Shown: piece after piece, positions 32,991-44,775 of the stretch
How positions within the stretch are numbered: the stretch's first letter is position 1
Layout of the letters: every line of letters begins with the position of its first letter
Translations under genes and position numbers: made by a program
From: Solea solea
Taxonomy: Eukaryota; Chordata; Actinopteri; Pleuronectiformes; Soleidae
Direction of reading: 5' to 3'
DNA length: 64,000 nt
Assembly (NCBI RefSeq): GCF_958295425.1
Contig: NC_081147.1
Location: 2,873,290-2,937,289, forward strand
Notes under the pieces: model-generated
What the model was told of the DNA's origin: nothing
Seen by the model: only the letters and a program-made list of their open reading frames with translations
Databases searched by the model: none

Positions 32991-34352
32991 GAGTCGCTTT
33001 TCAAATTGCAATTCAAAACTCGCCAGTTTAAAGAAGCATGCAACTTATCACCACCTGTCTCTCTATAAAGTGTTTTCATTTTCTAATTACATGTTTTTTA
33101 AACATATCTTTTATTGTTTTGAAAGGTGATTTTAGAAGAAAATGAATGTATTATGTTTGGGAGACAGAAAAAAAAAACATTGAGTCTAAACCCGTTTTTT
33201 GTTCTTTTCTTATATATGATGATTGTCTTTAACTCTGCAACAGTGTTGCTTTCAATCATTTATTGTAGGGCTGTAAAATATAACTGTTAACGCAAGGTGA
33301 TATAATTGGTGGAATTATCATGGTAACTTTTTAACGCATGTGCAGGATGACCCGCTCCGTTTTAACGGCGTTACTTTTTTCAGTAACGAGTAATCTAATT
33401 ATTGTTTCAATCATGATAACACGTTACCGTTACTGCCAAAAATGCGGCGTCTTACTTTAATTATTAGCATCACTAGCAACAATTATTAGCACACCTTTGC
33501 ACCGCATGAGTATTTTTTGTTGCAGTACCACAAGTGGCCACCATGACAAAATTGTCTCCAAGGCAGAGGGGCGGTGCTCTATCCAGTTCTTTTAGTACAA
33601 CCATGGCGTTCTCCCCCTCCCACTCCTGTTGCCTCAAACATGACACCAGCTTTGAGTGTGACCGGCTGATGATTGGCTGTTCTGCCTTAAATCCCGCCTC
33701 TCCTGGTGTGTTAGATTTAATGTTCTGCTTGTGCTCATGGATGTATTAGAGCACCTCCCCTTTGGCTCGGTTAACTCCTATGGAGTTGCTCATTCAGCAC
33801 ATATGACAAAAAAGTTTTTGACTTCCTGGTTTATTTCCGGGTTTTGCGGCACATAGAGCATGTGCAGTAGTGTTACTCCCATAATTTATGACGTCACTCT
33901 GGGAAATAAGATTTATCTGGGCTTTTTATGGCCTTTATGAAGATTTTACAAATGTGAAACTCCATAAATTAAACATATAGAATATAAAGATCTTTACTAT
34001 GTCCATGTCTTGAGATGTCCTTAGAGTCTCTGTGTGGTCAATAGGAAAATTGCTTCTTTTTTTTTATGTCTGTTTTTATTTCCTGTTTGTTTGTTGATGT
34101 GTTTATTATTTTATACTGAATGTGTTTTTATACTTTTCTAGTATCACTCATTTAAATGGGAAACACTTGTGTTTCATACCTTTTGGGTTTGGCAAAGTTG
34201 ATGAGTTTGTATGAATGAATTCAAATTAAAACATGTAATAACATAATTCTCAATTATGATTCTCAATTTGTAGAAAAGCCCCTGGTTGACACAAACGAAA
34301 GCAAGCATAGTCGTACAAATAAATCACACAAGTGAGTAAACGATCAACAGGA

Positions 34353-34502
34353 ATGGCGAGCGTGGTAAATCCTAAAGCAGCCTTCTTTAACTGCAAGTAT
34401 AGCCAATACTTTTCACTACTTAAAGGAAATAATTTATATGTTAAATGCACATTATGTCCTGGACAAAAGTGCTTCTCCACGTCAGTGTCAAGCAAAACAC
34501 AA
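34353..34502 (+). pseudogene. Fossil hAT transposase BED-type zinc finger
   Basis: ATG 34353 opens MASVVNPKAAFFNCKYSQYF, then LYVKCTLCPGQKCFSTSVSS, matching the Cys-x2-Cys half of a BED finger as found at the N-terminus of hAT transposases. It runs to a stop shortly after KTQV, without the His ligands or any transposase core. Copies of lower quality sit in every spacer. Confidence 0.6.
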
Positions 34503-34785
34503 GTACACTGTTCCTGTTAGTAATATATTGTATTAAGTGTCCATTTCATTATATTTATTCAGATTTACCATGAATAATTGAACATGCCTATATTTAGAAA
34601 TGTTGATTAATCGTAATTAATCCACAGCTACCCCATGATAATCACATTCAAATTTTTAATCGTTTGACAGCCCTCACTTATTGTCTTTTTATTTGTATTT
34701 TATGCATGGATTATCATTGCCACCCTGTCATTTAAATGATTTTCATTTATCAAGAGGATGCCTTTTTGATGTTTTGTTTTTATTT

Positions 34786-34920
34786 ACACAGATAAGAAGC
34801 CATATCCTTGTGAAATATGTAAATATTTTTCAACATTTATATCAGAAACAAAAAATGTCCATGAGGCAATGAGGATTTCTCTTTTAGGAGCTGAAATTAG
34901 CAAACATATCCCTGTGCATA
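34786..34920 (+). pseudogene. Solitary decayed C2H2 finger behind a splice-acceptor-like sequence
   Basis: After tttttatttacacag the DNA reads DKKPYPCEICKYFSTF, a finger start that has lost the Gly after the second Cys and lacks a proper His pair. It ends at a stop after KHIPVHIQ. It resembles the HTDKRPHSC junction of unit 7 and may be the remnant of another finger exon. A twin is at 42614-42748. Confidence 0.5.
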
Positions 34921-35688
34921 TCCAATGAGAACATTAGCTGGTGAAATGTGACCCTGTGGCTTTAAAGGAATGATTACAGCAGATTCTTGTTTTTGATCAA
35001 TTCAAAAATACTTTGCAGGCCCTACAAAGTGGAGTTGACAACAAAGTTACGTCTCCATATGTAACCACAAGGGGGCGAGAGAGGTCAGTTTACCATGAAA
35101 GCCATTCTGCCAAAATATTAGATCCTTCTGTAAAGTGATGTTGAACAACCTGATTCTTAGTTTTTACATAAGAGCTAAAATTCTAGATAAAGACAGCGAC
35201 AGATAAAAAATATAATGGGAGATGTTGACTGACATAAAGAAACCTGTGCAGGGAGACCATTTAAGATGAAATAATGATAATGAAATAATTATGCTGAATA
35301 CAAAAACTGCCCCACATGAATCTCTCATATTTATTATTAGTATTTGGATGAAGTTCACTTTTAAAAATATGAGTCGTACACTACAGACCGTTAGATTTGA
35401 AACACACACAAAACTCTTCCGTAGTAGTGTACGTCAATAAAGAAGTTAGACGTAAATTAATGTCGTCGAAGGTCATCCAAGTCGTTAGATGTCGCTGTAG
35501 TTGAAACTGTGCTCTCCGGTACTGCAGACACATACTTGTCTTTTGTGGCCATAAGGGATATTTAACAACAATTAAATTGAATCGTTGAATTCAATAAATG
35601 ATTTAAATCATATAAACATCATATGTCCACGTCTCAAATTGTCCTGTGAACAGTTTCACCGGTCCATCTTGGACACAGCGCTAACCCA

Positions 35689-35834
35689 GCGGAAGTAGAC
35701 ACCATAAAGCGGAAGTAAACAAACAAAGAGCTAGCAGCGTTAGCTCCGTACTCTGCATGCGGACATAAAAAGCGTGAAGAGGGTGTTGTGTTCATGTGTC
35801 GCAGGTAAAATATTCTGTTGTTAGCGAAGCAGCG
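35689..35834 (+). promoter_or_regulatory. Unit 5 promoter-proximal region
   Basis: GCGGAAGT sites lie at 35689-35696 and 35709-35716, with the GCTAGCAGCGTTAGC near-palindrome and both mini-uORFs. Confidence 0.5.
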
Positions 35835-36006
35835 ATGTCTTCACTTCAGTGTTTCAGAGATTTAATCACCGAACGACTAACTGTTGCTGCTGAAGAAATA
35901 TTCAGACACGTCGAAAGAACCGTCGTAGAGTACGAGGAAGAGTTGGATCGTCAGCGCAAACTGTTGGAGATCGTTTGCAAACCTCGAGTAAAGTTAAAGC
36001 GAATAG
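35835..36006 (+). CDS. Unit 5 exon 1
   Basis: 57 codons plus G, donor GTAAAA. Joined to 36565-36858 and 38710-39851 it encodes 535 aa, or 437 aa if exon 2A is skipped. Confidence 0.87.
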
Positions 36007-36564
36007 GTAAAACCACAATGGTCTTTTTAAATACTAACAAGTGAATGTGACTCATAATGCACTATTCACAACGTGTTTTCATACACATACCAATATAATC
36101 AGTCGTTTTACTTAAATAATAGAACACAGTTTTTAGTGTTTTAGAAAATAAGCTTTGACTTATTTTGTATCCACGAGGTTTTGACTAAAGGACAAAAATG
36201 TAAAGTTAACATTCAGAACAATAGACTGAAATACATGGAACAATAGAAGCTAAATGTAAAGTGTTGACTGCAGAGGAAGTAAGCAGACGCTTAAACACTG
36301 TCTTATAGATGTTTACCAACAGCGACAGAGCATTAACATTCTCCACCTGCTGGACTATAATGGTAATTTAAATGAAGGGTTTGGTAGGTTGACCAAATTT
36401 AGTTAATCTCCACCTGGATTTGATTAAGGAGTTGACTGAATTAACCTTTTTTAATAGGTTACATTTTGCAGTTGTTATAAATTTACCAATAACTATCCAA
36501 TCTTAAACTAACTTCCTTCTAAATGTACTTCAATGTCAATTGTAATCTATTCCTTTGTCTGTAG
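36007..36564 (+). other. Intron 1, unit 5
   Basis: Shorter than in unit 4 through deletion of the middle part (after cagcgacagagcattaac). It ends in acceptor cctttgtctgtag. No other feature is seen. Confidence 0.5.
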
Positions 36565-36858
36565 AGCTTCCACAGCAGCATGTCCCTAAAGAGGAGGAGG
36601 TTCTCACTGAGCAGCAGCTCTGTAACCAGGAGAGGAACTCCAGTCTGGACCAAGAGGAACCAGAGTCACTACAGATTAAAGAGGAGCAGGAGGAAATCTG
36701 CACCAGTCATGAGGGAGAACAGCTTGAAGTGAAGCAGGAGGCTGATACATTAATGTTGACTCCTGAAAATGAGGAAAGTGACCACATGGAACCAGGAAGA
36801 AATCTTCAGCACAGACTCTTTATGAAGTGGGGCCCTGTAATAAAGTTACAGAGGACAG
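36565..36858 (+). CDS. Unit 5 cassette exon 2A
   Basis: 294 bp, phase 1-1, donor GTATGT. It encodes ELPQQHVPKEEEVL with IKEE and VKQE, lacks the NEEDV insert, and ends FMKWGPVIKLQRT. Confidence 0.82.
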
Positions 36859-38709
36859 GTATGTACAGCCAGGATGCGGCTTCTGTTTTACTTTGATTTT
36901 CCTCAAACCAAATTTGTTTTTTTTTCACCATGATTAGATATGATTAAGAAAGGAATGAAAGACCCACCCATTATCTCAGCTGACATAGGGCAATAGGCAG
37001 GGTACACCCTGGACAGTTCTCCAGTCCATTGCAGGGCCACACACGAAGACAAACAACCATTTACTCTCACATTCATACCTATTATTAATTTAGAGACACC
37101 AATTTACCTAATCCCCGTATTGGATGTTTTTTCACAACATCCATGTGGACGTACATTAGTTCCATTGTTGATTTAACTTATCTTTAAAATATAAACTTGT
37201 TTTTTTTAAATTATACTAAATTTGGACACAGAACTTCCCTTTAACAGCAAAAAATCTTTGACAGAGCCAGACAAAAATACAAAAATGTACCTCGGCCAGT
37301 TGGTGTGTAAGGAAAAATGGGGGACAGAGGAGGGGTGGAGGACAGAGAGGAAGGAGAAGTACAAACAGAAGAGAGAGAGAGAGACCAGGAGCAGATGTAG
37401 TCATAGGTTTAGACCGAACAGTTCTGAATTGGTTATGACATGTTTTTCGATGAACAGCTGATTCAGCTGATGCTGGTTCAGGTGGAGCAATATGGGACAG
37501 AAAAAGGGCCTGACCCGAGCCAGGTAGAAGATCAATGACATATAAATGTCTCTTGACTTCCTCTCATAAGAAGTTTCAGTTGGGAGGACACAGCAGGAAA
37601 ACGTCTTGGCGCTGGTTGAAGAGGTGAAGGTGTTCCATATGCAGAAGAAAGATAGAAAGTGTATACGACTACAACCAGGTTGAAGCTTGCCACCCGCTAC
37701 CTTGGAGAAACAACAATGACAAGCCAGCTGTTCTACTAAGATTTGTTAACAGGAAGCACAAGGCTGCACTCCTTAAACAGGGAAGGATGCTCAAAGGCAC
37801 AGATGTTTGGGGCAGCGTTTAGCTCACTTGTTAGAGCTGCCGCCCCATGTTGAGGTCACAGTCCTCACCGCAGGGGGCCTCGGTTCAAATGCGGTTCAAA
37901 TCCCGTTCAAATCATGGTACTGATGGTGAGGAGGATAGAGGAGCAGGAAAAGCTGGAATGAGTGTTCTCATTACAATAAACAGACTGGATTGGACTTGGA
38001 ACTGAGTAGATGTAACAGAACAAACACAAACATAATGCTCAGTGATGGAGCTCAACCTACATTAAGTGATAATGGACACGTAACACAGTGGATACAGGAA
38101 CATGAACAACAGGAACTGACAGTTAAAGCGGCACATTGGACATAGAACAGGATATCAATTTTGATTCTTCTCCACCATAAACGACACATGCTATTACTAC
38201 AACAATAATCAATACAATGGTAACATTATAGCAAGGACAAACTACTTTTAATCTACTTCAATAGCTGAAGTTAAATACAAAATTTAACAGCATCAGGGAT
38301 TATCTGCACACATTGCAACAACGTAATCACTGTTTCTGAAATCTGGATTACTACCGAAAGGGGAATGAATTTATACATAACAAAGGGCAGAGCAAAGGTG
38401 AAGGTGGTGTTGCAATATATGTTGATCTGAATTTGAATTTCAAGGTGGTTGACAGCCTTCTTGAATGTCTCACAAAACAGATTTGTATAGAAAAGAAAAA
38501 AATATTTTATTATCAGTTGTGTATATCAAGCCCCGGGTTCTAGTATCTGCAAGTTCAGGGAATAGATGGAAAGCATGGTAATAAAAATGGAAAATAATAA
38601 TATCTCAGGAGTACAAACAAAGTACTGCTTGTGCTTTGTTATGTTGTGATTGTTTTATCTTTTAATTGTTGTCAGCAATGTTGTAACATCACTGTGTCTT
38701 TGTCTGTAG
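36859..38709 (+). other. Intron 2, unit 5, near-copy of unit 4 intron 2
   Basis: From about 37230 onward it is nearly identical to 29430-30902 (offset about 7807), including the LINE fragment (about 37448-38597) and the tRNA-like segment (about 37810-37920). It also retains a longer fish repeat fragment at 37010-37110. Confidence 0.6.
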
Positions 38710-39851
38710 AGCTTCCACAGCAGCATGTCCCTAAAGACGAGGAGGTTCTCACTGAGCAGCAGCTCTGTAACCAGGAGAGCGACTCCAGTCTGGACCAAGA
38801 GGAACCAGAGTCACTACAGATTAAAGAGGAGCAGGTGACGATCTGCACCAGTCATGAGGGAGAACATCTTGAAGTGAAGCAGGAGACTGATACATTATTG
38901 TTGACTCCTGTTAAAGAGGAAAGTGACCACCAGCTCTTCTCTCACAGCTCTCCTGTAGCTCAGAGTCAAGATCAGACAGGAAGTCACCATGTTGACTCTT
39001 TGTCTCATGGAAGTGAGAGATGTAACAGGGACAAAGTAGAAAACTGTGACACATCAAAGATTGAGTCTGAAACTCACACAGGTAAAAAGTCTTTTAAATG
39101 TGAAACTTGTGGAAAAAGTTTTGTTTATAAGTCTCGACTTATTATACATATGAAAGTCCACACAGGAGAGAAACCTTTTTCTTGCACAGCATGTGGGAAG
39201 TGTTTTGGTTCAAGTAAGGACTTGATAGTCCATGGAAGAATTCACTCTGGTGAGAGGCCATATTCCTGTAAAACATGTGGCAAGCGTTTTATCCAGAGGG
39301 GGGACTTGATAGTCCATGGAAGAATTCACTCTGGTGAGAGGCCATATTCCTGTAAAACATGTGGCAAGCGTTTTATCCAGAGGGGGTATTTAATAATCCA
39401 TGAAAGAATTCACTCTGGTGAGAAGCCCTATTCCTGTAAATCATGTGGAAGGAGTTTTGGTCAAAGTTCTCATTTGATAAGACATGAAAAAATTCACACA
39501 GATCAGAGGCCACATTCCTGTAAAATGTGTGGAAAGTGTTTTATTCAAAGATCGCATTTGATAGTCCATGAAAGAATTCACTCTGGTGAAAAGCCATATT
39601 CCTGTAAAACATGTGGAAAGTGTTTTATTCAGAGGGGGAGTTTGGTAGAACATGAAAGAATTCACACTGGCATGAAGCTACATTCCTGTAGAATATGCGG
39701 AAAAATTTTCATTCAGAGGGGGGTTTTGATAGAACATGAAAGAACTCACACTGGTGAGAAGCCACATTCCTGTAAAACATGTGGAAAGTGTTATAGTCGA
39801 AAGGCGAATTTGACAGTCCATGAAAGAACTCACATAGGCAAGAAGCTATAA
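38710..39851 (+). CDS. Unit 5 finger exon 2B, nine C2H2 fingers
   Basis: It has the same length and architecture as the unit 4 exon. Helix residues (-1, 2, 3, 6): YSRI, SKDV, QGDV, QGYI, QSHR, QSHV, QGSE, QGVE, RANV. The seven differences from unit 4 are Q to L and S to I (linker, which restores the IKEE motif), A to T, N to S, T to A (finger 2, between the cysteines), N to Y (finger 4, helix position 3) and E to Q (linker after finger 5). All zinc ligands are intact. It is very likely a recent tandem duplicate, unless the pair is an assembly artefact. Confidence 0.9.
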
Positions 39852-42800
39852 ACCTGTACAACACATGGAAAGTGTTTCAGTCAAGGTTTGTCTTTGGTAC
39901 AACACAAAAAAACTTTCAGTTTGATAGAACATGAAAGATTTCATTCAGTTCTTTGATGCTTTCACATTCCAGCATCATTTCCTCCCCCTTGGCCTCTTTT
40001 CCGTGAAAATAATTTACACTTCCATGGTTACCCAGGTGGCACCCAGCTTTATTTTTCCAGTAATCCCAACTCTACCCTCCCACCCTGTCTTCTCGATTAA
40101 TCGCTTGGTCTATAAAATATCAGAAAACCTGAAAAAATGTTGATTGGTGTTCGTCAAACCTGGAAATGATGATGATCTCAAATGTCTTGTTTTGTCCACA
40201 AACCAAAATGATTGTCTTTTAATGATTTCTTTGTTATCCGGAGCAAAGTGATGAAAAAATATGCACATTTAAGAAGCTTAAACAATCAGAAATCTTGTTT
40301 TAATCGTACAAAAAACCTTCAAACCGATTATCGATTATCAAAATAGTTGTTGATTAATTTAGTAACCGATTAATAAACGATTAATCGTTTCAGCTCTATA
40401 TTGAACCCCTCCCAGGTGACGAAGCTTCTCAACCTATCTTTATGAGAGAGAGCCCAGACACTCTTCAGAAGAAACCCATTTTGGCCGCTTGTATCCGCAA
40501 TCTCGTTCTTTCCGTCACTATCCATAGCTCTTGACCATAGATGCGGGTAGGAATGTACTGTAGATTGACGGGTAAGTCGAGAGCTTCCCCTTTTGGCTCA
40601 GCTTCTTCTTCAGCAGGACAGAGCAATGCAGAGCCCACGTTACTGCGGACGCCGCTCTGATCCGCCTGTCGATCTCCAACTCCATTCTTTCCTCACTTGT
40701 GAACAAGAACCTGAGATACTTCAACTCCTCTACTTGGAGCAGGATCTCATTCCTGACCCAAGGGTGGAGTGCCCTACTCCACCCTTTTGCCCCACGTAGG
40801 ACCATGGTGTCAGATTTGGAGTCGCTTTTCAAATTGCAATTCAAAACTCGCCAGTTTAAAGAAGCATGCAACTTATCACCACCTGTCTCTCTATAAAGTG
40901 TTTTCATTTTCTAATTACATGTTTTTTAAACATATCTTTTATTGTTTTGAAAGGTGATTTTAGAAGAAAATGAATGTATTATGTTTGGGAGACAGAAAAA
41001 AAAAACATTGAGTCTAAACCCGTTTTTTGTTCTTTTCTTATATATGATGATTGTCTTTAACTCTGCAACAGTGTTGCTTTCAATCATTTATTGTAGGGCT
41101 GTAAAATATAACTGTTAACGCAAGGTGATATAATTGGTGGAATTATCATGGTAACTTTTTAACGCATGTGCAGGATGACCCGCTCCGTTTTAACGGCGTT
41201 ACTTTTTTCAGTAACGAGTAATCTAATTATTGTTTCAATCATGATAACACGTTACCGTTACTGCCAAAAATGCGGCGTCTTACTTTAATTATTAGCATCA
41301 CTAGCAACAATTATTAGCACACCTTTGCACCGCATGAGTATTTTTTGTTGCAGTACCACAAGTGGCCACCATGACAAAATTGTCTCCAAGGCAGAGGGGC
41401 GGTGCTCTATCCAGTTCTTTTAGTACAACCATGGCGTTCTCCCCCTCCCACTCCTGTTGCCTCAAACATGACACCAGCTTTGAGTGTGACCGGCTGATGA
41501 TTGGCTGTTCTGCCTTAAATCCCGCCTCTCCTGGTGTGTTAGATTTAATGTTCTGCTTGTGCTCATGGATGTATTAGAGCACCTCCCCTTTGGCTCGGTT
41601 AACTCCTATGGAGTTGCTCATTCAGCACATATGACAAAAAAGTTTTTGACTTCCTGGTTTATTTCCGGGTTTTGCGGCACATAGAGCATGTGCAGTAGTG
41701 TTACTCCCATAATTTATGACGTCACTCTGGGAAATAAGATTTATCTGGGCTTTTTATGGCCTTTATGAAGATTTTACAAATGTGAAACTCCATAAATTAA
41801 ACATATAGAATATAAAGATCTTTACTATGTCCATGTCTTGAGATGTCCTTAGAGTCTCTGTGTGGTCAATAGGAAAATTGCTTCTTTTTTTTTATGTCTG
41901 TTTTTATTTCCTGTTTGTTTGTTGATGTGTTTATTATTTTATACTGAATGTGTTTTTATACTTTTCTAGTATCACTCATTTAAATGGGAAACACTTGTGT
42001 TTCATACCTTTTGGGTTTGGCAAAGTTGATGAGTTTGTATGAATGAATTCAAATAAAAACATGTAATAACATAATTCTCAATTATGATTCTCAATTTGTA
42101 GAAAAGCCCCTGGTTGACACAAACGAAAGCAAGCATAGTCGTACAAATAAATCACACGAGTGAGTAAACGATCAACAGGAATGGCCAGCGTGGTAAATCC
42201 TAAAGCAGCCTAATTTAACTGCAAGTATAGCCAATACTTTTCACTACTTAAAGGAAATAATATATACGTCAAATGCACATTATGTCCTGGACAAAAGTGC
42301 TTCTCCACGTCAGTGTCAAGCAAAACACAAGTACACTGTTCCTGTTAGTAATATATTGTATTAAGTGTCCATTTCATTATATTTATTCAGATTTACCATG
42401 AATAATTGAACATGCCTATATTTAGAAATGTTGATTAATCGTAATTAATCCACAGCTACCCCATGATAATCACATTCAAATTTTTAATCGTTTGACAGCC
42501 CTCACTTATTGTCTTTTTATTTGTATTTTATGCATGGATTATCATTGCCACCCTGTCATTTAAATGATTTTCATTTATCAAGAGGATGCCTTTTTGATGT
42601 TTTGTTTTTATTTACACAGATAAGAAGCCATATCCTTGTGAAATATGTAAATATTTTTCAACATTTATATCAGAAACAAAAAATGTCCATGAGGCAATGA
42701 GGATTTCTCTTTTAGGAGCTGAAATTAGCAAACATATCCCTGTGCATATCCAATGAGAACATTAGCTGGTGAAATGTGACCCTGTGGCTTTAAAGGAATG

Positions 42801-43620
42801 ATTACAGCAGATTCTTGTTTTTGATCAATTCAAAAATACTTTGCAGGCCCAACAAAGTTAAGTTTCCATATGTAACCACAAGGGGGCGAGAGAGGTCAGT
42901 TTACCATGAAAGCCATTCTGCCAAAACATTAGATCCTTCTGTAAAAGGATGTTGAACAACCTGATTCTTAGTTTTTACATAAGAGCTAAAATTCTAGATA
43001 AAGACAGCGACAGATAAAAAATATAATGGGAGATGTTGACTGACATAAAGAAACCTGTGCAGGGAGACCATTTAAGATGAAATAATGATAATGAAATAAT
43101 TATGCTGAATACAAAAACTGCCCCACATGAATCTCTCATATTTATTATTAGTATTTGGATGAAGTTCACTTTTAAAAATATGAGTCGTAAAGCAAAACGT
43201 TTTATTTGGCTGGAATAAATATTTAAACTGTAGTTAAATATGTAGTTAAATATGGTGATTGGGTGGGATAACCCTTTACTAGATAATGAACTTCCAGAAA
43301 TACTGGAATACAATACAGACCGTTAGATTTGAAACACACACAAAACTCTTCCGTAGTAGTGTACGTCAATAAAGAAGTTAGACGTAAATTAATGTCGTCG
43401 AAGGTCATCCAAGTCGTTAGATGTCGCTGTAGTTGAAACTGTGGTCTCCGGTACTGCAGACACATACTTGTCTTTTGTGGCCATAAGGGATATTTAACAA
43501 CAATTAAATTGAATCGTTGAATTCAATAAATGATTTAAATCATATATACATCATATGTCCACGTCTCAAATTGTCCTGTGAACAGTTTCACCGGTCCATC
43601 TTTGACACAGCACTAACCCA
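39852..43620. repeat. Spacer between units 5 and 6, near-copy of the unit 4/5 spacer
   Basis: Collinear with 32045-35688 (offset 7807-7932). It has the same LINE RT fragment (minus strand, about 40430-40870), BED fossil (about 42181-42330) and solitary finger (42614-42748). It keeps about 100 bp near 43190-43310 that the unit 5 copy lost. Confidence 0.6.
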
Positions 43621-43766
43621 GCGGAAGTAGACATCACAAAGCGGAAGTAAACAAACAAAGAGCTAGCAGCGTTAGCTCCGTACTCTGCATGCGGACATAA
43701 AAAGCGTGAAGAGGGTGTTGTGTTCATGTGTCGCAGGTAAAATATTCTGTTGTTAGCGAAGCAGCG
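43621..43766 (+). promoter_or_regulatory. Unit 6 promoter-proximal region
   Basis: GCGGAAGT sites lie at 43621-43628 and 43641-43648. The near-palindrome and both mini-uORFs are conserved. Confidence 0.5.
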
Positions 43767-43938
43767 ATGTCTTCACTTCAGTGTTTCAGGGATTTAATCA
43801 CCGAACGACTAACTGTTGCTGCTGAAGAAATATTCAGACACGTCGAAAGAACCGTCGTAGAGTACGAGGAAGAGTTGGATCGTCAGCGCAAACTGTTGGA
43901 GATCGTTTGCAAACCTCGAGTAAAGTTAAAGCGAATAG
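43767..43938 (+). CDS. Unit 6 exon 1
   Basis: 57 codons plus G, donor GTAAAA. Joined to 44467-44775 and 46049-47511 it encodes 647 aa, or 544 aa if exon 2A is skipped. Confidence 0.87.
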
Positions 43939-44466
43939 GTAAAACCACAATGGTCTTTTTAAATACTAACAAGTGAATGTGACTAATAATGCACTAATTA
44001 CAACGTGTTTTCATACACATACCAATATAATCAGTCGTTTTACTTAAATAATAGAACACAGTGTTTAGTTTTAGAAGATAAGCTTTGACTTATTTTGTAT
44101 CCACGAGGTTTTGACTAAAGAGACAAAAATGTAAAGTTAACATTCAGAACAATAGACTGAAATACATGGAACAATAGAAGCTAAATGTAAAGTGTTGTCT
44201 GCAGAGGAAGTAAGCAGATGCTTTAACACTGTCTTATAGATGTTTATCAACAGGGACAGCATGAACATTCTCCAACTGCTGGACTATAATGGTAATTTAA
44301 ATGAAGGGTTTGGTAGGTTGACGAAAATTGGTTGACTGAATTAACCTTTTTTAATAGGTTACATTTTGCAGTTGTTATAAATTTACCAATAACTATCCAA
44401 TCTTAAACTAACTTCCTTCTAAATGTACTTCAATGTCAATTGTAATCTATTCCTTTGTGTCTGTAG
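43939..44466 (+). other. Intron 1, unit 6
   Basis: Short version like unit 5, ending in acceptor tgtgtctgtag. No transposon is recognised. Confidence 0.5.
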
Positions 44467-44775
44467 AGCTTCCACAGCAGCATGTCTGTAAAGAGGAGGA
44501 GGTTCTCACTGAGCAGCAGCTCTGTAACCAGGAGAGGAACTCCAGTCTGGACCAAGAGGAACCAGAGTCAATACAGATTAAAGAGGAGCAGGCGGTAATC
44601 TGCACCAGTCATGAGGGAGAGCAGCTTGAAGTGAAGCAGGAGGCTGATACATTAATGTTGACTCCTGAAAATGAGGAAAGTGACCACATGGAACCAGGAA
44701 GAAATGAGGAAGATGTGGATCTTCAGCACAGACTCCATATGAAGTGGGGCCCTGTAATAAAGTTACAGAGGACAG
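44467..44775 (+). CDS. Unit 6 cassette exon 2A
   Basis: 309 bp, phase 1-1, donor GTATGT. It starts ELPQQHVCKEEEVL, carries IKEE and VKQE, has the NEEDV insert and ends HMKWGPVIKLQRT. Retention of the next intron would read past MYSQDVASVLL before stopping. Confidence 0.82.

Larger units (their letters stand above)
32045..35688. repeat. Spacer between units 4 and 5, with several transposon fragments
   Basis: Contents in order: dead-finger remnants (to about 32160); an element with repeated ATTAATCG/CGATTATCGATTA motifs (about 32290-32580); a minus-strand LINE reverse-transcriptase C-terminal fragment (about 32590-32990); a TAACG-rich transposon end (about 33265-33440); a block with ggccgcc-like promoter sequence (33490-33900, resembling 57540-57950); a well preserved BED fossil (34353-34502); the ATTAATCG-rich end (about 34598-34680); and a solitary decayed finger (34786-34920). 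The hAT terminus and CA repeat seen in other spacers are missing. Confidence 0.6.

Noticed and set aside
33534..33749. Open frame of 71 codons in the unit 4/5 spacer
   Set aside because: The identical copy at 41362 is explained by the recent duplication, and the related sequence at 57590 is in a different, shorter frame. No family is recognised.
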